A stretch of DNA of 5,323 nt, taken from the NCBI GenBank assembly GCA_028282485.1, contig JANQHU010000090.1, positions 1-5,323 on the forward strand, given 5' to 3'. The DNA is from Bacillota bacterium (GTDB lineage: Bacteria > Bacillota > UBA4882 > UBA8346). Below the pieces are notes generated by a model. It saw only the letters and a list, made by a program, of their open reading frames with translations. It was not told where the DNA came from and searched no databases. Below are positions 1 through 5,323 of this stretch, piece after piece; positions within the stretch are counted from its first letter, which is position 1, and each line of letters opens with the position of its first letter. Position numbers and translations under genes: made by a program.

Positions 1-1
1 T

Positions 2-778
2 TGTGACGAGACCGAGGGCTGGTATCCGGATTTAGAGGATATTAAACAAAAGATCACTTCGCAAACAAAAGGGATTGTGGTTATTAACCCTAATAATCCT
101 ACCGGAGCAGTTTATCCAAAAGAAATTTTACAGCAGATTGTTGATTTGGCTGCCCAATATAATTTGATCGTCTTTGCGGACGAGATTTATGACCGGATTA
201 TTTATGATGAAGTAGAGCATGTTTCTTTAGCGTCGTTGTCTGATGAGGTTTTCTTTATCACCATGAATGGCCTTTCTAAATCCCATCGAATTGCCGGGTT
301 TCGGGTGGGGTGGATGGTGATTAGTGGTGATAAAGAACGGGCTAAGGATTATATTGAAGGCCTGAATATGTTGTGTTCCATGCGGCTGTGTAGTAATGTC
401 CCGGCCCAATACGCCATCCAAACCGCTTTGGGAGGACATCAGAGTATTCAGGAACTAACTAAAGCAGAGGGAAGGCTGCGGCAGCAAAGGGATTATGCTT
501 GGGAACGAGTAAATCAAATTGAGGGCTTATCCTGTGTCCGGCCGGCGGGAGCGCTATATCTTTTTCCGAAGATTGATACGGAACGCTTTCATATTCGGGA
601 TGATCAGCAGTTTATTCTAGATTTTTTAATGCAAGAAAAGGTGTTATTGGTCCAAGGTACTGGTTTTAATTGGCCCTGGCCGGACCATTTTCGCATTGTT
701 ATCTTGCCCCGTTTGAGTGAATTAAAAGAAGCTTTTGACCGGTTGGAGCGTTTTTTAGGTAGTTATCGCCAAGAATGA
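2..778 (+). CDS. alaA: Glutamate-pyruvate aminotransferase AlaA, 5'-truncated by the window edge
   Basis: This is a PLP-dependent class I/II aminotransferase that should make L-alanine from pyruvate with glutamate as amino donor, in the cytoplasm. The frame is open from base 2, so the gene starts outside the window. About 258 residues are visible, against roughly 405 in E. coli AlaA. Counting the first full codon as residue 1, I see NPNNPTG (29-35), ADEIYD (59-64, with the cofactor-binding Asp60 and Tyr63), the Schiff-base lysine Lys93 in NGLSKSHRIAGFR, Arg101 of GFR (phosphate contact in this fold), and Arg231 in the C-terminal FNWPWPDHFRIV (substrate carboxylate). From memory, MRLCSNVPAQYAIQTALGG and FNWPWPDHFRIV are nearly the E. 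coli AlaA (YfbQ) sequence, which is why I prefer AlaA over a generic aspartate aminotransferase. No frameshift is seen. No obvious terminator follows the stop codon, and no functional link to the next gene is apparent. Confidence 0.88.
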   Translation, partial: CDETEGWYPDLEDIKQKITSQTKGIVVINPNNPTGAVYPKEILQQIVDLAAQYNLIVFADEIYDRIIYDEVEHVSLASLSDEVFFITMNGLSKSHRIAGFRVGWMVISGDKERAKDYIEGLNMLCSMRLCSNVPAQYAIQTALGGHQSIQELTKAEGRLRQQRDYAWERVNQIEGLSCVRPAGALYLFPKIDTERFHIRDDQQFILDFLMQEKVLLVQGTGFNWPWPDHFRIVILPRLSELKEAFDRLERFLGSYRQE

Positions 779-803
779 GCTGAGGAAAGTAAAGGGCATA
801 TTT

Positions 804-852
804 ATGTAAATAAATGGAATAACGCTTTACAAATGTAAAAAAATGTATTAAC
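804..852 (+). repeat. Imperfect 20-base direct repeat at 29-base spacing
   Basis: Bases 804-823 and 833-852 align without gaps at 17 of 20 positions (ATGTAAATAAATGGAATAAC versus ATGTAAAAAAATGTATTAAC). Similarity stops on both sides, so this is a pair of sites rather than a longer tandem array. Each copy begins with a TGTAAA half-site, and a third, inverted half-site (TTTACA) lies at 826-831. The position just upstream of the orphan gene suggests protein-binding sites. The sequence is A+T rich, so chance contributes to the match. Confidence 0.45.
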
Positions 853-854
853 AT
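826..854 (+). promoter_or_regulatory. Candidate promoter with palindromic operator for the orphan gene
   Basis: TTTACA (826-831, five of six matches to the -35 consensus) lies 17 bases before TAACAT (849-854, four of six matches to the -10 consensus). Transcription would start near 861 and leave a leader of about 100 bases before the start codon at 964. The -35 box is the left arm of a perfect palindrome, TTTACA-AA-TGTAAA (826-839), the classical arrangement for a repressor that blocks polymerase. The core TACAAATGTA fits the TACAnnTGTA form of CopY-type cop boxes, but no copper gene is nearby, so that resemblance may be coincidence. The -10 is weak. Confidence 0.4.
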
Positions 855-950
855 AGTATTAGAGATAGGTGTTTTTAGGGGGGAGATTAATTTACTTGTA
901 GTATCAATGCACCTGAATAAAATGCAGAATATGGGTATTAACTGTATTTT

Positions 951-957
951 AGAGAGG
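951..957 (+). promoter_or_regulatory. Ribosome binding site that sets the orphan gene's start at 964
   Basis: AGAGAGG ends six bases before the ATG at 964. The first in-frame ATG at 907 has no Shine-Dalgarno sequence at a usable distance. A G-rich run, AGGGGGGAG (877-885), lies 21 bases before 907, which is too far. The internal ATGs at 922 and 931 also lack a site. Confidence 0.6.
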
Positions 958-963
958 AAATCA

Positions 964-2934
964 ATGATATTCAGTAAAAAGAATTTAACAAATTATAAAA
1001 TTGAAATAAAAGGCAAGGATTCTGGCAAAAAAGTAGCGCCAAATAAATTATCGAACCCAAACTCGATAATTAAAGGCAAAAGCTTAGAAATGAAAAAACC
1101 ATTAGAGAAAGATAAATTCGAACCAAGTGGTTCTGTTCCTAAAAATAACTTGGATCAAAATAGAGCTACTTCACAACTTATATTTACTGGCGGATGGCAA
1201 TCATTTGGAGTTTCTAAAAAATCAAAAATTTCTGCTGCCCAAAAAAAAGAAAAATTATTTTTAGGAAAAGAATTACAAAAGTGTAAAAAGATCTTACAAG
1301 GCTTAAGGGAAGATAATCCAAAAGATAAAGAAGTAAAAAAAATAGTTCAGCAACGAATTCGAGAAGTTGAGCGAACGTTGGAAAACTCTGATAAGAAGGC
1401 AATTTTAAAGGGGGCAAAAGTTCCCCTTCCTTTTAATAAAGTTGAGTACCCATGCCCTAGTTTTATTGAAGCAACTAATGGTAGTCAAAAATTGGAAGAA
1501 TTTATTGAATCGCTAAGTACCCTGACCAATGTTCAAAATAGCCAATATATAGCATATGGCAATGCAGTGGTTGCCTTTGATAAAGAAAAGTTTACTGTTG
1601 ATGATGTATATCAAATGTGGGCAATACTAGGACTGGCCCAAAGTTCGGTAAATCTGTGTTCGGACATTTTTAAAATAACTAATGATTTTTTAAAGAGTCA
1701 AAAGTTTCGAGAATATCTAAAAAAGATTGAATCCAAGTTTAATCCTCCGGATCAGCAGGAAAAAAATTCGTTCTTGAAGTATATGCGAGCTTTGGAGCCC
1801 AGCCAAAGGTATCTTAATGAAAATGGAACCCTCAATTACCGGGGAGCCTATAATCGTTATAAATTTTTAGACCAGGGTTTGCAAAAGAGGAGCTTTCCCG
1901 AAGAATTAGTTCCTTTTTATACCAAAGAACGGGGTACTTTAGAACCAATAATTGCTTTTCGAGATTTAGAAAAAAGCAACGGATTTAAAAATGCGGGGAA
2001 GAATATCTTAAAAAGAACGGCGGATATTATTACCATGGGGGGATATGCTACCTTTTTGCAGTACTCTTATATGACGGCAGTGCCAGTTTTGGGGGCGGCC
2101 TATGTGGCTGGCTTTGCTACCCAAGCTACTAATACTGCTATTGATAATGGTAAAGCAGGGGCGGAGCGGAGTGTTGCAAAGCGCCAATATCAGATAATTA
2201 ATCAAGCTCGCCGGGTTTTGTTAGGGGATCAAGATAGGTATCATCAAATAATTAAGAATATTGTTAATGGCAAAGAACCAAAAAATGGGATTTGGCTTGA
2301 AGAAGGTAACCCTAATTATCAAAAACAACTAATTAATGGTTTCTTAAATAAATTGTTTAGTGATTGTGCCGAAGAAGTAAAGGGTTTGCAAAAATATGGT
2401 TGTGAAGTTGAAGAAGCGGACGTTTTGGAAATGGTGGATGAAATTCTGGGTCAGATGGCCGAAAAAGAGGCCAAGGCAGATGTGAAAAAAAGATGGAGCT
2501 TGAAAAGCTTTTTTGATGTTGAAAAGATTCAAAGAAGAAGAGATAAGAGAATTATTACCGCTAATTTTATTGCCAAAGACTTTGCTAAATTAATTAAAGA
2601 AGCAGAAAAAGCTGAAATGCTAGATGTGTTGTGCTTTGTGAGTGATAAGGATTTTAAAAGAAATTTTGTGGGCGATTTTCTCGATGAGAATAAAGTTGGT
2701 TGGGAGCATGAGCGGGTTGGTTTTTTGCGACAAGCTTTTTTGGGTTATGTTGAGTTAATTTCGGCCGCCGGGATGGGAAGTGCTCAAAAGATTTCGCGGG
2801 AGTTGATTCGAAATTATAAATCATATGTTGACCGAGAAGCTATTGCTGGGGGAAAGGTGGACTATAGTAAGGAAAAACAAAACCTTTTTGATGGATTTCA
2901 AATCTCCCTTGATGAACGATACTTGAAAAAATAA
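964..2934 (+). CDS. Large uncharacterised protein, Lys-rich and mostly helical, with one hydrophobic segment
   Basis: I do not recognise this 656-residue protein and assign no function. The start at 964 is chosen for its ribosome binding site; using the ATG at 907 would add 19 residues. Residues 1-90 are polar, rich in Lys, Asn, Ser and Pro, and probably disordered, with no signal peptide. Residues 90-150 are highly charged and helical, possibly coiled coil. Residues 165-350 look like a soluble helical domain. From about 355 to 393 comes a 39-residue stretch without charge, rich in Gly, Ala, Tyr and Thr (containing AVPVLGAAYVAGFA), long enough for a membrane helix or a short hairpin. The remainder (395-656) is again charged and helical. 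No enzymatic motif, zinc site or nucleotide-binding loop is evident. G+C is about 29% over 961-1320 by hand count but about 52% at 2041-2100 over the hydrophobic segment. A putative promoter upstream and a terminator downstream suggest a monocistronic unit. It could be a membrane-associated structural or effector-like protein, but that is a guess. Confidence 0.8.
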   Translation: MIFSKKNLTNYKIEIKGKDSGKKVAPNKLSNPNSIIKGKSLEMKKPLEKDKFEPSGSVPKNNLDQNRATSQLIFTGGWQSFGVSKKSKISAAQKKEKLFLGKELQKCKKILQGLREDNPKDKEVKKIVQQRIREVERTLENSDKKAILKGAKVPLPFNKVEYPCPSFIEATNGSQKLEEFIESLSTLTNVQNSQYIAYGNAVVAFDKEKFTVDDVYQMWAILGLAQSSVNLCSDIFKITNDFLKSQKFREYLKKIESKFNPPDQQEKNSFLKYMRALEPSQRYLNENGTLNYRGAYNRYKFLDQGLQKRSFPEELVPFYTKERGTLEPIIAFRDLEKSNGFKNAGKNILKRTADIITMGGYATFLQYSYMTAVPVLGAAYVAGFATQATNTAIDNGKAGAERSVAKRQYQIINQARRVLLGDQDRYHQIIKNIVNGKEPKNGIWLEEGNPNYQKQLINGFLNKLFSDCAEEVKGLQKYGCEVEEADVLEMVDEILGQMAEKEAKADVKKRWSLKSFFDVEKIQRRRDKRIITANFIAKDFAKLIKEAEKAEMLDVLCFVSDKDFKRNFVGDFLDENKVGWEHERVGFLRQAFLGYVELISAAGMGSAQKISRELIRNYKSYVDREAIAGGKVDYSKEKQNLFDGFQISLDERYLKK

Positions 2935-2968
2935 TTTTGTTCTGATGAGTTAATAAATTATTAAGACC

Positions 2969-2999
2969 AACTCTATATCCTAATGGTATAGAGTTTTTT
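2969..2999 (+). terminator. Rho-independent terminator after the orphan gene
   Basis: AACTCTATA (2969-2977) pairs perfectly with TATAGAGTT (2987-2995). A T·G and a C-G pair can extend the stem to 11 bp around a CTAAT loop. The 3' arm runs into six T residues (2994-2999). It lies 35 bases after the orphan gene's stop codon and isolates that gene from the reductase downstream. The arms lack G+C-rich pairs at the base, but the form is otherwise classical. Confidence 0.85.
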
Positions 3000-3006
3000 G
3001 GTGAAA

Positions 3007-3027
3007 AGGGATGGGAAGTAGATCCCT
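3007..3027 (+). repeat. Short inverted repeat upstream of the reductase promoter
   Basis: AGGGAT (3007-3012) and ATCCCT (3022-3027) are perfect 6-base inverted arms with a 9-base spacer. They lie where the -35 region of the promoter at 3042-3055 would be, so this could be an operator. Read on the minus strand the hairpin is followed by only TTTT, which makes it a poor terminator in that direction. Confidence 0.35.
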
Positions 3028-3041
3028 AGGTTAAAAAAATA

Positions 3042-3055
3042 TGTTATGATATAAC
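3042..3055 (+). promoter_or_regulatory. Extended -10 promoter with overlapping palindrome, for the reductase gene
   Basis: TGT-TATGAT (3042-3050) matches the extended -10 form TGn-TATAAT at all but one position of the hexamer. No recognisable -35 lies 16-18 bases upstream, as is common for extended -10 promoters or activator-dependent ones. A palindrome, GTTAT-GAT-ATAAC (3043-3055), covers the -10. Initiation near 3057 would give a leader of about 158 bases before the reductase, beginning almost exactly at the structured element at 3061-3144. Confidence 0.5.
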
Positions 3056-3195
3056 TAAAAACAGGGCGATTTGCTGTGAAATAAACTGTAAAATGTATAA
3101 GTTTACCCGGAATATGTATATTCAATAAAGTCAGGTCACCCTGTATGATTAAAGTGAAAGCAGATCAGTGGAAGAAATATTATAACTAAAACAGG
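3050..3195 (+). repeat. Two near-identical 15-16-base direct repeats flanking the leader
   Basis: TATAACTAAAAACAGG (3050-3065) recurs as TATAACTAAAACAGG (3181-3195), differing by one A in the run. The copies start 131 bases apart: one at the likely transcription start, the other just before the reductase's ribosome binding site. They may be regulator-binding sites or the trace of a local duplication. In RNA, the ACAGG of either copy can pair with CCUGU (3140-3144). Confidence 0.5.
3061..3144 (+). promoter_or_regulatory. Candidate structured 5' leader RNA (three-way junction) before the reductase
   Basis: Bases 3061-3073 (ACAGGGCGATTTG) can pair with 3132-3144 (CAGGTCACCCTGT): ten Watson-Crick pairs, two G·U pairs and one C·A mismatch, across a 58-base interior. 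Inside, TAAACT (3082-3087) pairs perfectly with AGTTTA (3100-3105), and GAATA (3110-3114) pairs with TATTC (3119-3123) around a TGTA loop. Together these give a closing helix with two hairpins. I do not recognise it as a known riboswitch class. It ends 70 bases before the reductase start. The pairing is seen directly; the regulatory role is inference. Confidence 0.4.
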
Positions 3196-3214
3196 AAAGT
3201 AAGGAGAAACAATC

Positions 3215-4405
3215 ATGAAGTATCGTGTGGTTCCTAAAACAGGTGATCGGATTTCGGCAATTGGTTTTGGCTGCATGCGCTTGGCAGCCCGCCTCGGCAG
3301 AATTGATAAACCGAAAGCGGAAGAGCAGATTCGTTATGCCATTGAACAAGGGGTCAATTACTTTGATACAGCCTATCCTTATCATAACGGGGAAAGTGAA
3401 CGCTTCTTAGGGGAAGTCTTTAGAGATCGGACTTTACGTGACCAGGTGAAGATTGCCACTAAGTTACCCCCGTGGTCCGTTAAAACTAGAGAAGATATGG
3501 AGCGAATCTTAAAAGACCAGTTGGGAAAACTCCAAGTGGAGACCATTGATTACTATTTGGTCCATGGGATTATGAATCAAGAAGTCTGGGACCGGATGAA
3601 GAGTTTAGGTGTGATTGAATTTTTGGAAAACGCCAAGAAAAAAGGGTATATTAAGCATATTGGTTTCTCTTCCCATAGCAGTTTGGAAACTTTTAAAAAG
3701 GTCATTGATGATTATCATTGGGATATGTGTCAGATTCAGTACAATTATTTGGATGAGAAAACCCAAGCGGGAACCGAAGGCCTGAAGTATGCCGCAGCCC
3801 GGGAGATTGCCGTATTCGTTATGGAACCCTTAAGAGGAGGTAACCTAACGGGAAAAGTACCGAAAAAAGTACAGCAATTATGGGATAATGCGCCCGCAAA
3901 GCGTTCTCCGGCGGAATGGGCCCTGAAGTGGTTGTGGAATCATGAAGCAGTAACCTGTGTCTTATCGGGGATGAATAATGATCAGCATATTCGCGAGAAT
4001 ATTCGTACGGCGGAGACCACTGAGTCCAACAGCCTTACCGCAAAAGAACTGGCGCTTATTAATCAAGTGCGAGACACTTACAAAGAACTGACCAAAATTC
4101 CGTGTACTGCTTGTGAATACTGTATGCCCTGCCCAGCGGGGGTTAATATCCCCCAGTGTTTTGAGAAATATAATGATAAGTACATGTTTGGCTCCATGGG
4201 AGCGCGAGTGATGTATCAGCTTCAACTGGGCGGTATTGCCGGAGAAAAGAGTCGGATAGCATCTGGGTGTATAGGCTGTGGTAAATGTGAGAAACACTGT
4301 CCCCAACATATTCAGATCCGTAAAGAGCTGAAGAAGGTGGTGGCAGAGTTGGAAGGGATGACTGGAAAAGTTCTGAATTGGGTTATTAAGCGTGTCCTAC
4401 GGTAA
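3215..4405 (+). CDS. Aldo/keto reductase with C-terminal 4Fe-4S ferredoxin-type domain
   Basis: This 396-residue cytoplasmic oxidoreductase belongs to the aldo/keto reductase group with a ferredoxin-like tail (COG1453-type). Such enzymes reduce carbonyls with NAD(P)H; the substrate here is unknown. The (beta/alpha)8 barrel covers about residues 1-285. The expected catalytic tetrad is present: Asp51 and Tyr56 in FDTAYPYHNGESE, Lys83 in ATKLP, and His117 in YYLVHG. IKHIGFSSH (147-154) and the nucleotide-site-like SGMNNDQHIRENI (251-263) fit the family. Two cysteine clusters follow: C297, C300, C303, C306-Pro, then C352, C355, C358, C362-Pro, the second a textbook ferredoxin motif. These suggest electron transfer to or from the barrel and an anaerobic lifestyle. 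The start is supported by AAGGAG (3201-3206), eight bases before the ATG. The length is normal and no residues appear missing. An AraC-type regulator follows after 43 bases on the same strand. Confidence 0.92.
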   Translation: MKYRVVPKTGDRISAIGFGCMRLAARLGRIDKPKAEEQIRYAIEQGVNYFDTAYPYHNGESERFLGEVFRDRTLRDQVKIATKLPPWSVKTREDMERILKDQLGKLQVETIDYYLVHGIMNQEVWDRMKSLGVIEFLENAKKKGYIKHIGFSSHSSLETFKKVIDDYHWDMCQIQYNYLDEKTQAGTEGLKYAAAREIAVFVMEPLRGGNLTGKVPKKVQQLWDNAPAKRSPAEWALKWLWNHEAVTCVLSGMNNDQHIRENIRTAETTESNSLTAKELALINQVRDTYKELTKIPCTACEYCMPCPAGVNIPQCFEKYNDKYMFGSMGARVMYQLQLGGIAGEKSRIASGCIGCGKCEKHCPQHIQIRKELKKVVAELEGMTGKVLNWVIKRVLR

Positions 4406-4438
4406 GAATCTATAAGTAATAATTTTATGTTTGATTAT

Positions 4439-4443
4439 GGAGG
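4439..4443 (+). promoter_or_regulatory. Ribosome binding site that selects the GTG start at 4449
   Basis: GGAGG ends five bases before GTG at 4449. An in-frame ATG at 4437 overlaps this site and has no Shine-Dalgarno sequence of its own, so GTG is the better start even though it is not the first candidate. Confidence 0.65.
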
Positions 4444-4448
4444 TAATT

Positions 4449-5323
4449 GTGGATAGTATATTAAAAATTGATTCAATTTCCATGTTGCATGAGGTTTTAG
4501 AGTATAAAAAGCCCAAACATCCATTGATTACTCTCATTGACTTGAATAATCTCAGTCCGGTAAAAAAAATTTGGAATAAACAGTTTGTAAACAGTTTTTA
4601 TTCGATATCATTAAAAAACAACATTGATTGCGCGGTTAAATACGGATGCCGCTATTATGATTTTAGAGAAGGAAGTATGATGTTTACGGCACCCCAACAG
4701 CTTTTAAAGGTTGATTATGACAATAATGAAACAAAGATGGAAGGCTGGATTCTATGTTTCCATCCGGATCTGATTAGAAGAAGTGAGTTGGGTAGTAAAA
4801 TAGAAGAATACACCTTCTTTGCTTACGATACCAGTGAAGCCCTACATCTATCGGAAAAGGAAAAAGAGATAATTACTAATATCGTGAAAACTATTGAAAA
4901 CGAGTTTAGTCAAAATATTGATGTGTATAGCCAGGACCTGATCGTCTCCAATATTGAGGTTCTCCTCAATTATGCTAAGCGATTTTATGGACGGCAATTC
5001 ATCACTAGAACCACAGTTCATAAAGATGTCATTAGCCGTTTTGATAAACTGCTGAGAGATTCTTTTAACTCGGAAAGCCTAGCGGTGAAGGGGATTCCCA
5101 GCGTGAAATACTTGGCCAAAGAAATGGGTTACTCCACTAATTATTTAAGTGATCTACTGAAGAAAGAAACCGGTAAAAATACTCAGGAGCATATCCATTT
5201 TCAATTGATCGAAAAAGCGAAAACCTTACTTTTAGGAACATCTGAGCCGAGTAATCAAATTGCTTATATGTTGGGATTTGAATATCCGGCGCACTTCTCG
5301 AAATTCTTCAAGACCAAGACTGG
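4449..5323 (+). CDS. AraC-family transcriptional regulator, 3' end cut by the window edge
   Basis: The visible 291 residues form a cytoplasmic DNA-binding regulator. The N-terminal ~180 residues look like a cupin-type sensing domain (REGSMMFTAPQQ at 73-84, WILCFHPDLI at 100-109). The C-terminal AraC/XylS domain has two helix-turn-helix units: PSVKYLAKEMGYSTNYLSDLLKKETG (about 217-242) and PSNQIAYMLGFEYPAHFSKFFKTKTG (about 267 to the end). The second unit is the conserved family signature and normally lies within about 10-15 residues of the C-terminus, so little is missing. Translation starts at GTG 4449; an in-frame ATG at 4437 is a less likely alternative. The 43-base gap after the reductase has no terminator, so the two are probably co-transcribed, and the regulator may control the reductase or a target beyond the right edge. 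The effector is unknown. Confidence 0.9.
   Translation, partial: MDSILKIDSISMLHEVLEYKKPKHPLITLIDLNNLSPVKKIWNKQFVNSFYSISLKNNIDCAVKYGCRYYDFREGSMMFTAPQQLLKVDYDNNETKMEGWILCFHPDLIRRSELGSKIEEYTFFAYDTSEALHLSEKEKEIITNIVKTIENEFSQNIDVYSQDLIVSNIEVLLNYAKRFYGRQFITRTTVHKDVISRFDKLLRDSFNSESLAVKGIPSVKYLAKEMGYSTNYLSDLLKKETGKNTQEHIHFQLIEKAKTLLLGTSEPSNQIAYMLGFEYPAHFSKFFKTKT

Noticed and set aside
227..439. Minus-strand open frame within the aminotransferase gene
   Set aside because: It overlaps the conserved PLP-binding region of alaA on the opposite strand and shows no independent start signal or family feature.
1240..1251. Run of eight A residues as a programmed frameshift site in the orphan gene
   Set aside because: The frame reads CAA AAA AAA GAA, so the A-AAA-AAG heptamer is not in the register needed for -1 slippage, and the main frame continues intact to a proper stop and terminator.
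3093..3128. 11-codon ORF inside the leader region
   Set aside because: It has no ribosome binding site and overlaps the predicted hairpins; an ORF this short occurs readily by chance.
3061..3144. Miniature transposable element with 13-base inverted ends
   Set aside because: The inverted ends are imperfect, no target-site duplication flanks them, and no second copy is seen in the window. A leader RNA fold fits the position better.
3145..3189. 14-codon ORF (MIKVKADQWKKYYN) just after the leader structure
   Set aside because: It has only a weak AGGT at usual distance as a ribosome binding site and no regulatory codon bias (no run of one amino acid), so a leader peptide is not supported.
3962..4309. 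115-codon open frame on the minus strand
   Set aside because: It lies entirely antisense to the well-supported aldo/keto reductase, has no family features, and its frame is explained by the codon use of the real gene.

Overview
The window looks like a chromosomal stretch of a low-to-moderate G+C, probably anaerobic Bacillota (Clostridia/Negativicutes-like) bacterium. This is inferred from strong AAGGAG/GGAGG-type ribosome binding sites, moderate A+T richness, and a ferredoxin-type aldo/keto reductase next to an AraC-family regulator. No gene here fixes the species. All four genes lie on the + strand.

Layout. (1) Positions 2-778 hold the C-terminal ~258 residues of an AlaA-type glutamate-pyruvate aminotransferase, cut by the left edge. 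(2) A 185-base intergenic region holds a perfect palindrome, an imperfect 20-base direct repeat and a possible sigma-A promoter. (3) Positions 964-2934 encode a 656-residue protein that I do not recognise. It has a disordered Lys-rich N-terminus, then helical and coiled-coil-like stretches, and one long uncharged hydrophobic segment. A good intrinsic terminator follows, so it appears to be a single-gene transcription unit. (4) A 280-base non-coding region (2935-3214) holds that terminator, an extended -10 promoter and a candidate structured leader. (5) Positions 3215-4405 encode an aldo/keto reductase with two C-terminal 4Fe-4S binding motifs. (6) From 4449 to the right edge runs an almost complete AraC-family regulator, 43 bases downstream of the reductase and probably co-transcribed with it.

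The genes fall into three apparently independent modules: alanine synthesis (alaA), an orphan large protein with its own control region and terminator, and a redox enzyme/regulator pair. I see no mobile element, CRISPR array, tRNA or rRNA. The points most worth a second look are the unrecognised 656-residue protein and the possible three-way-junction leader RNA upstream of the reductase.
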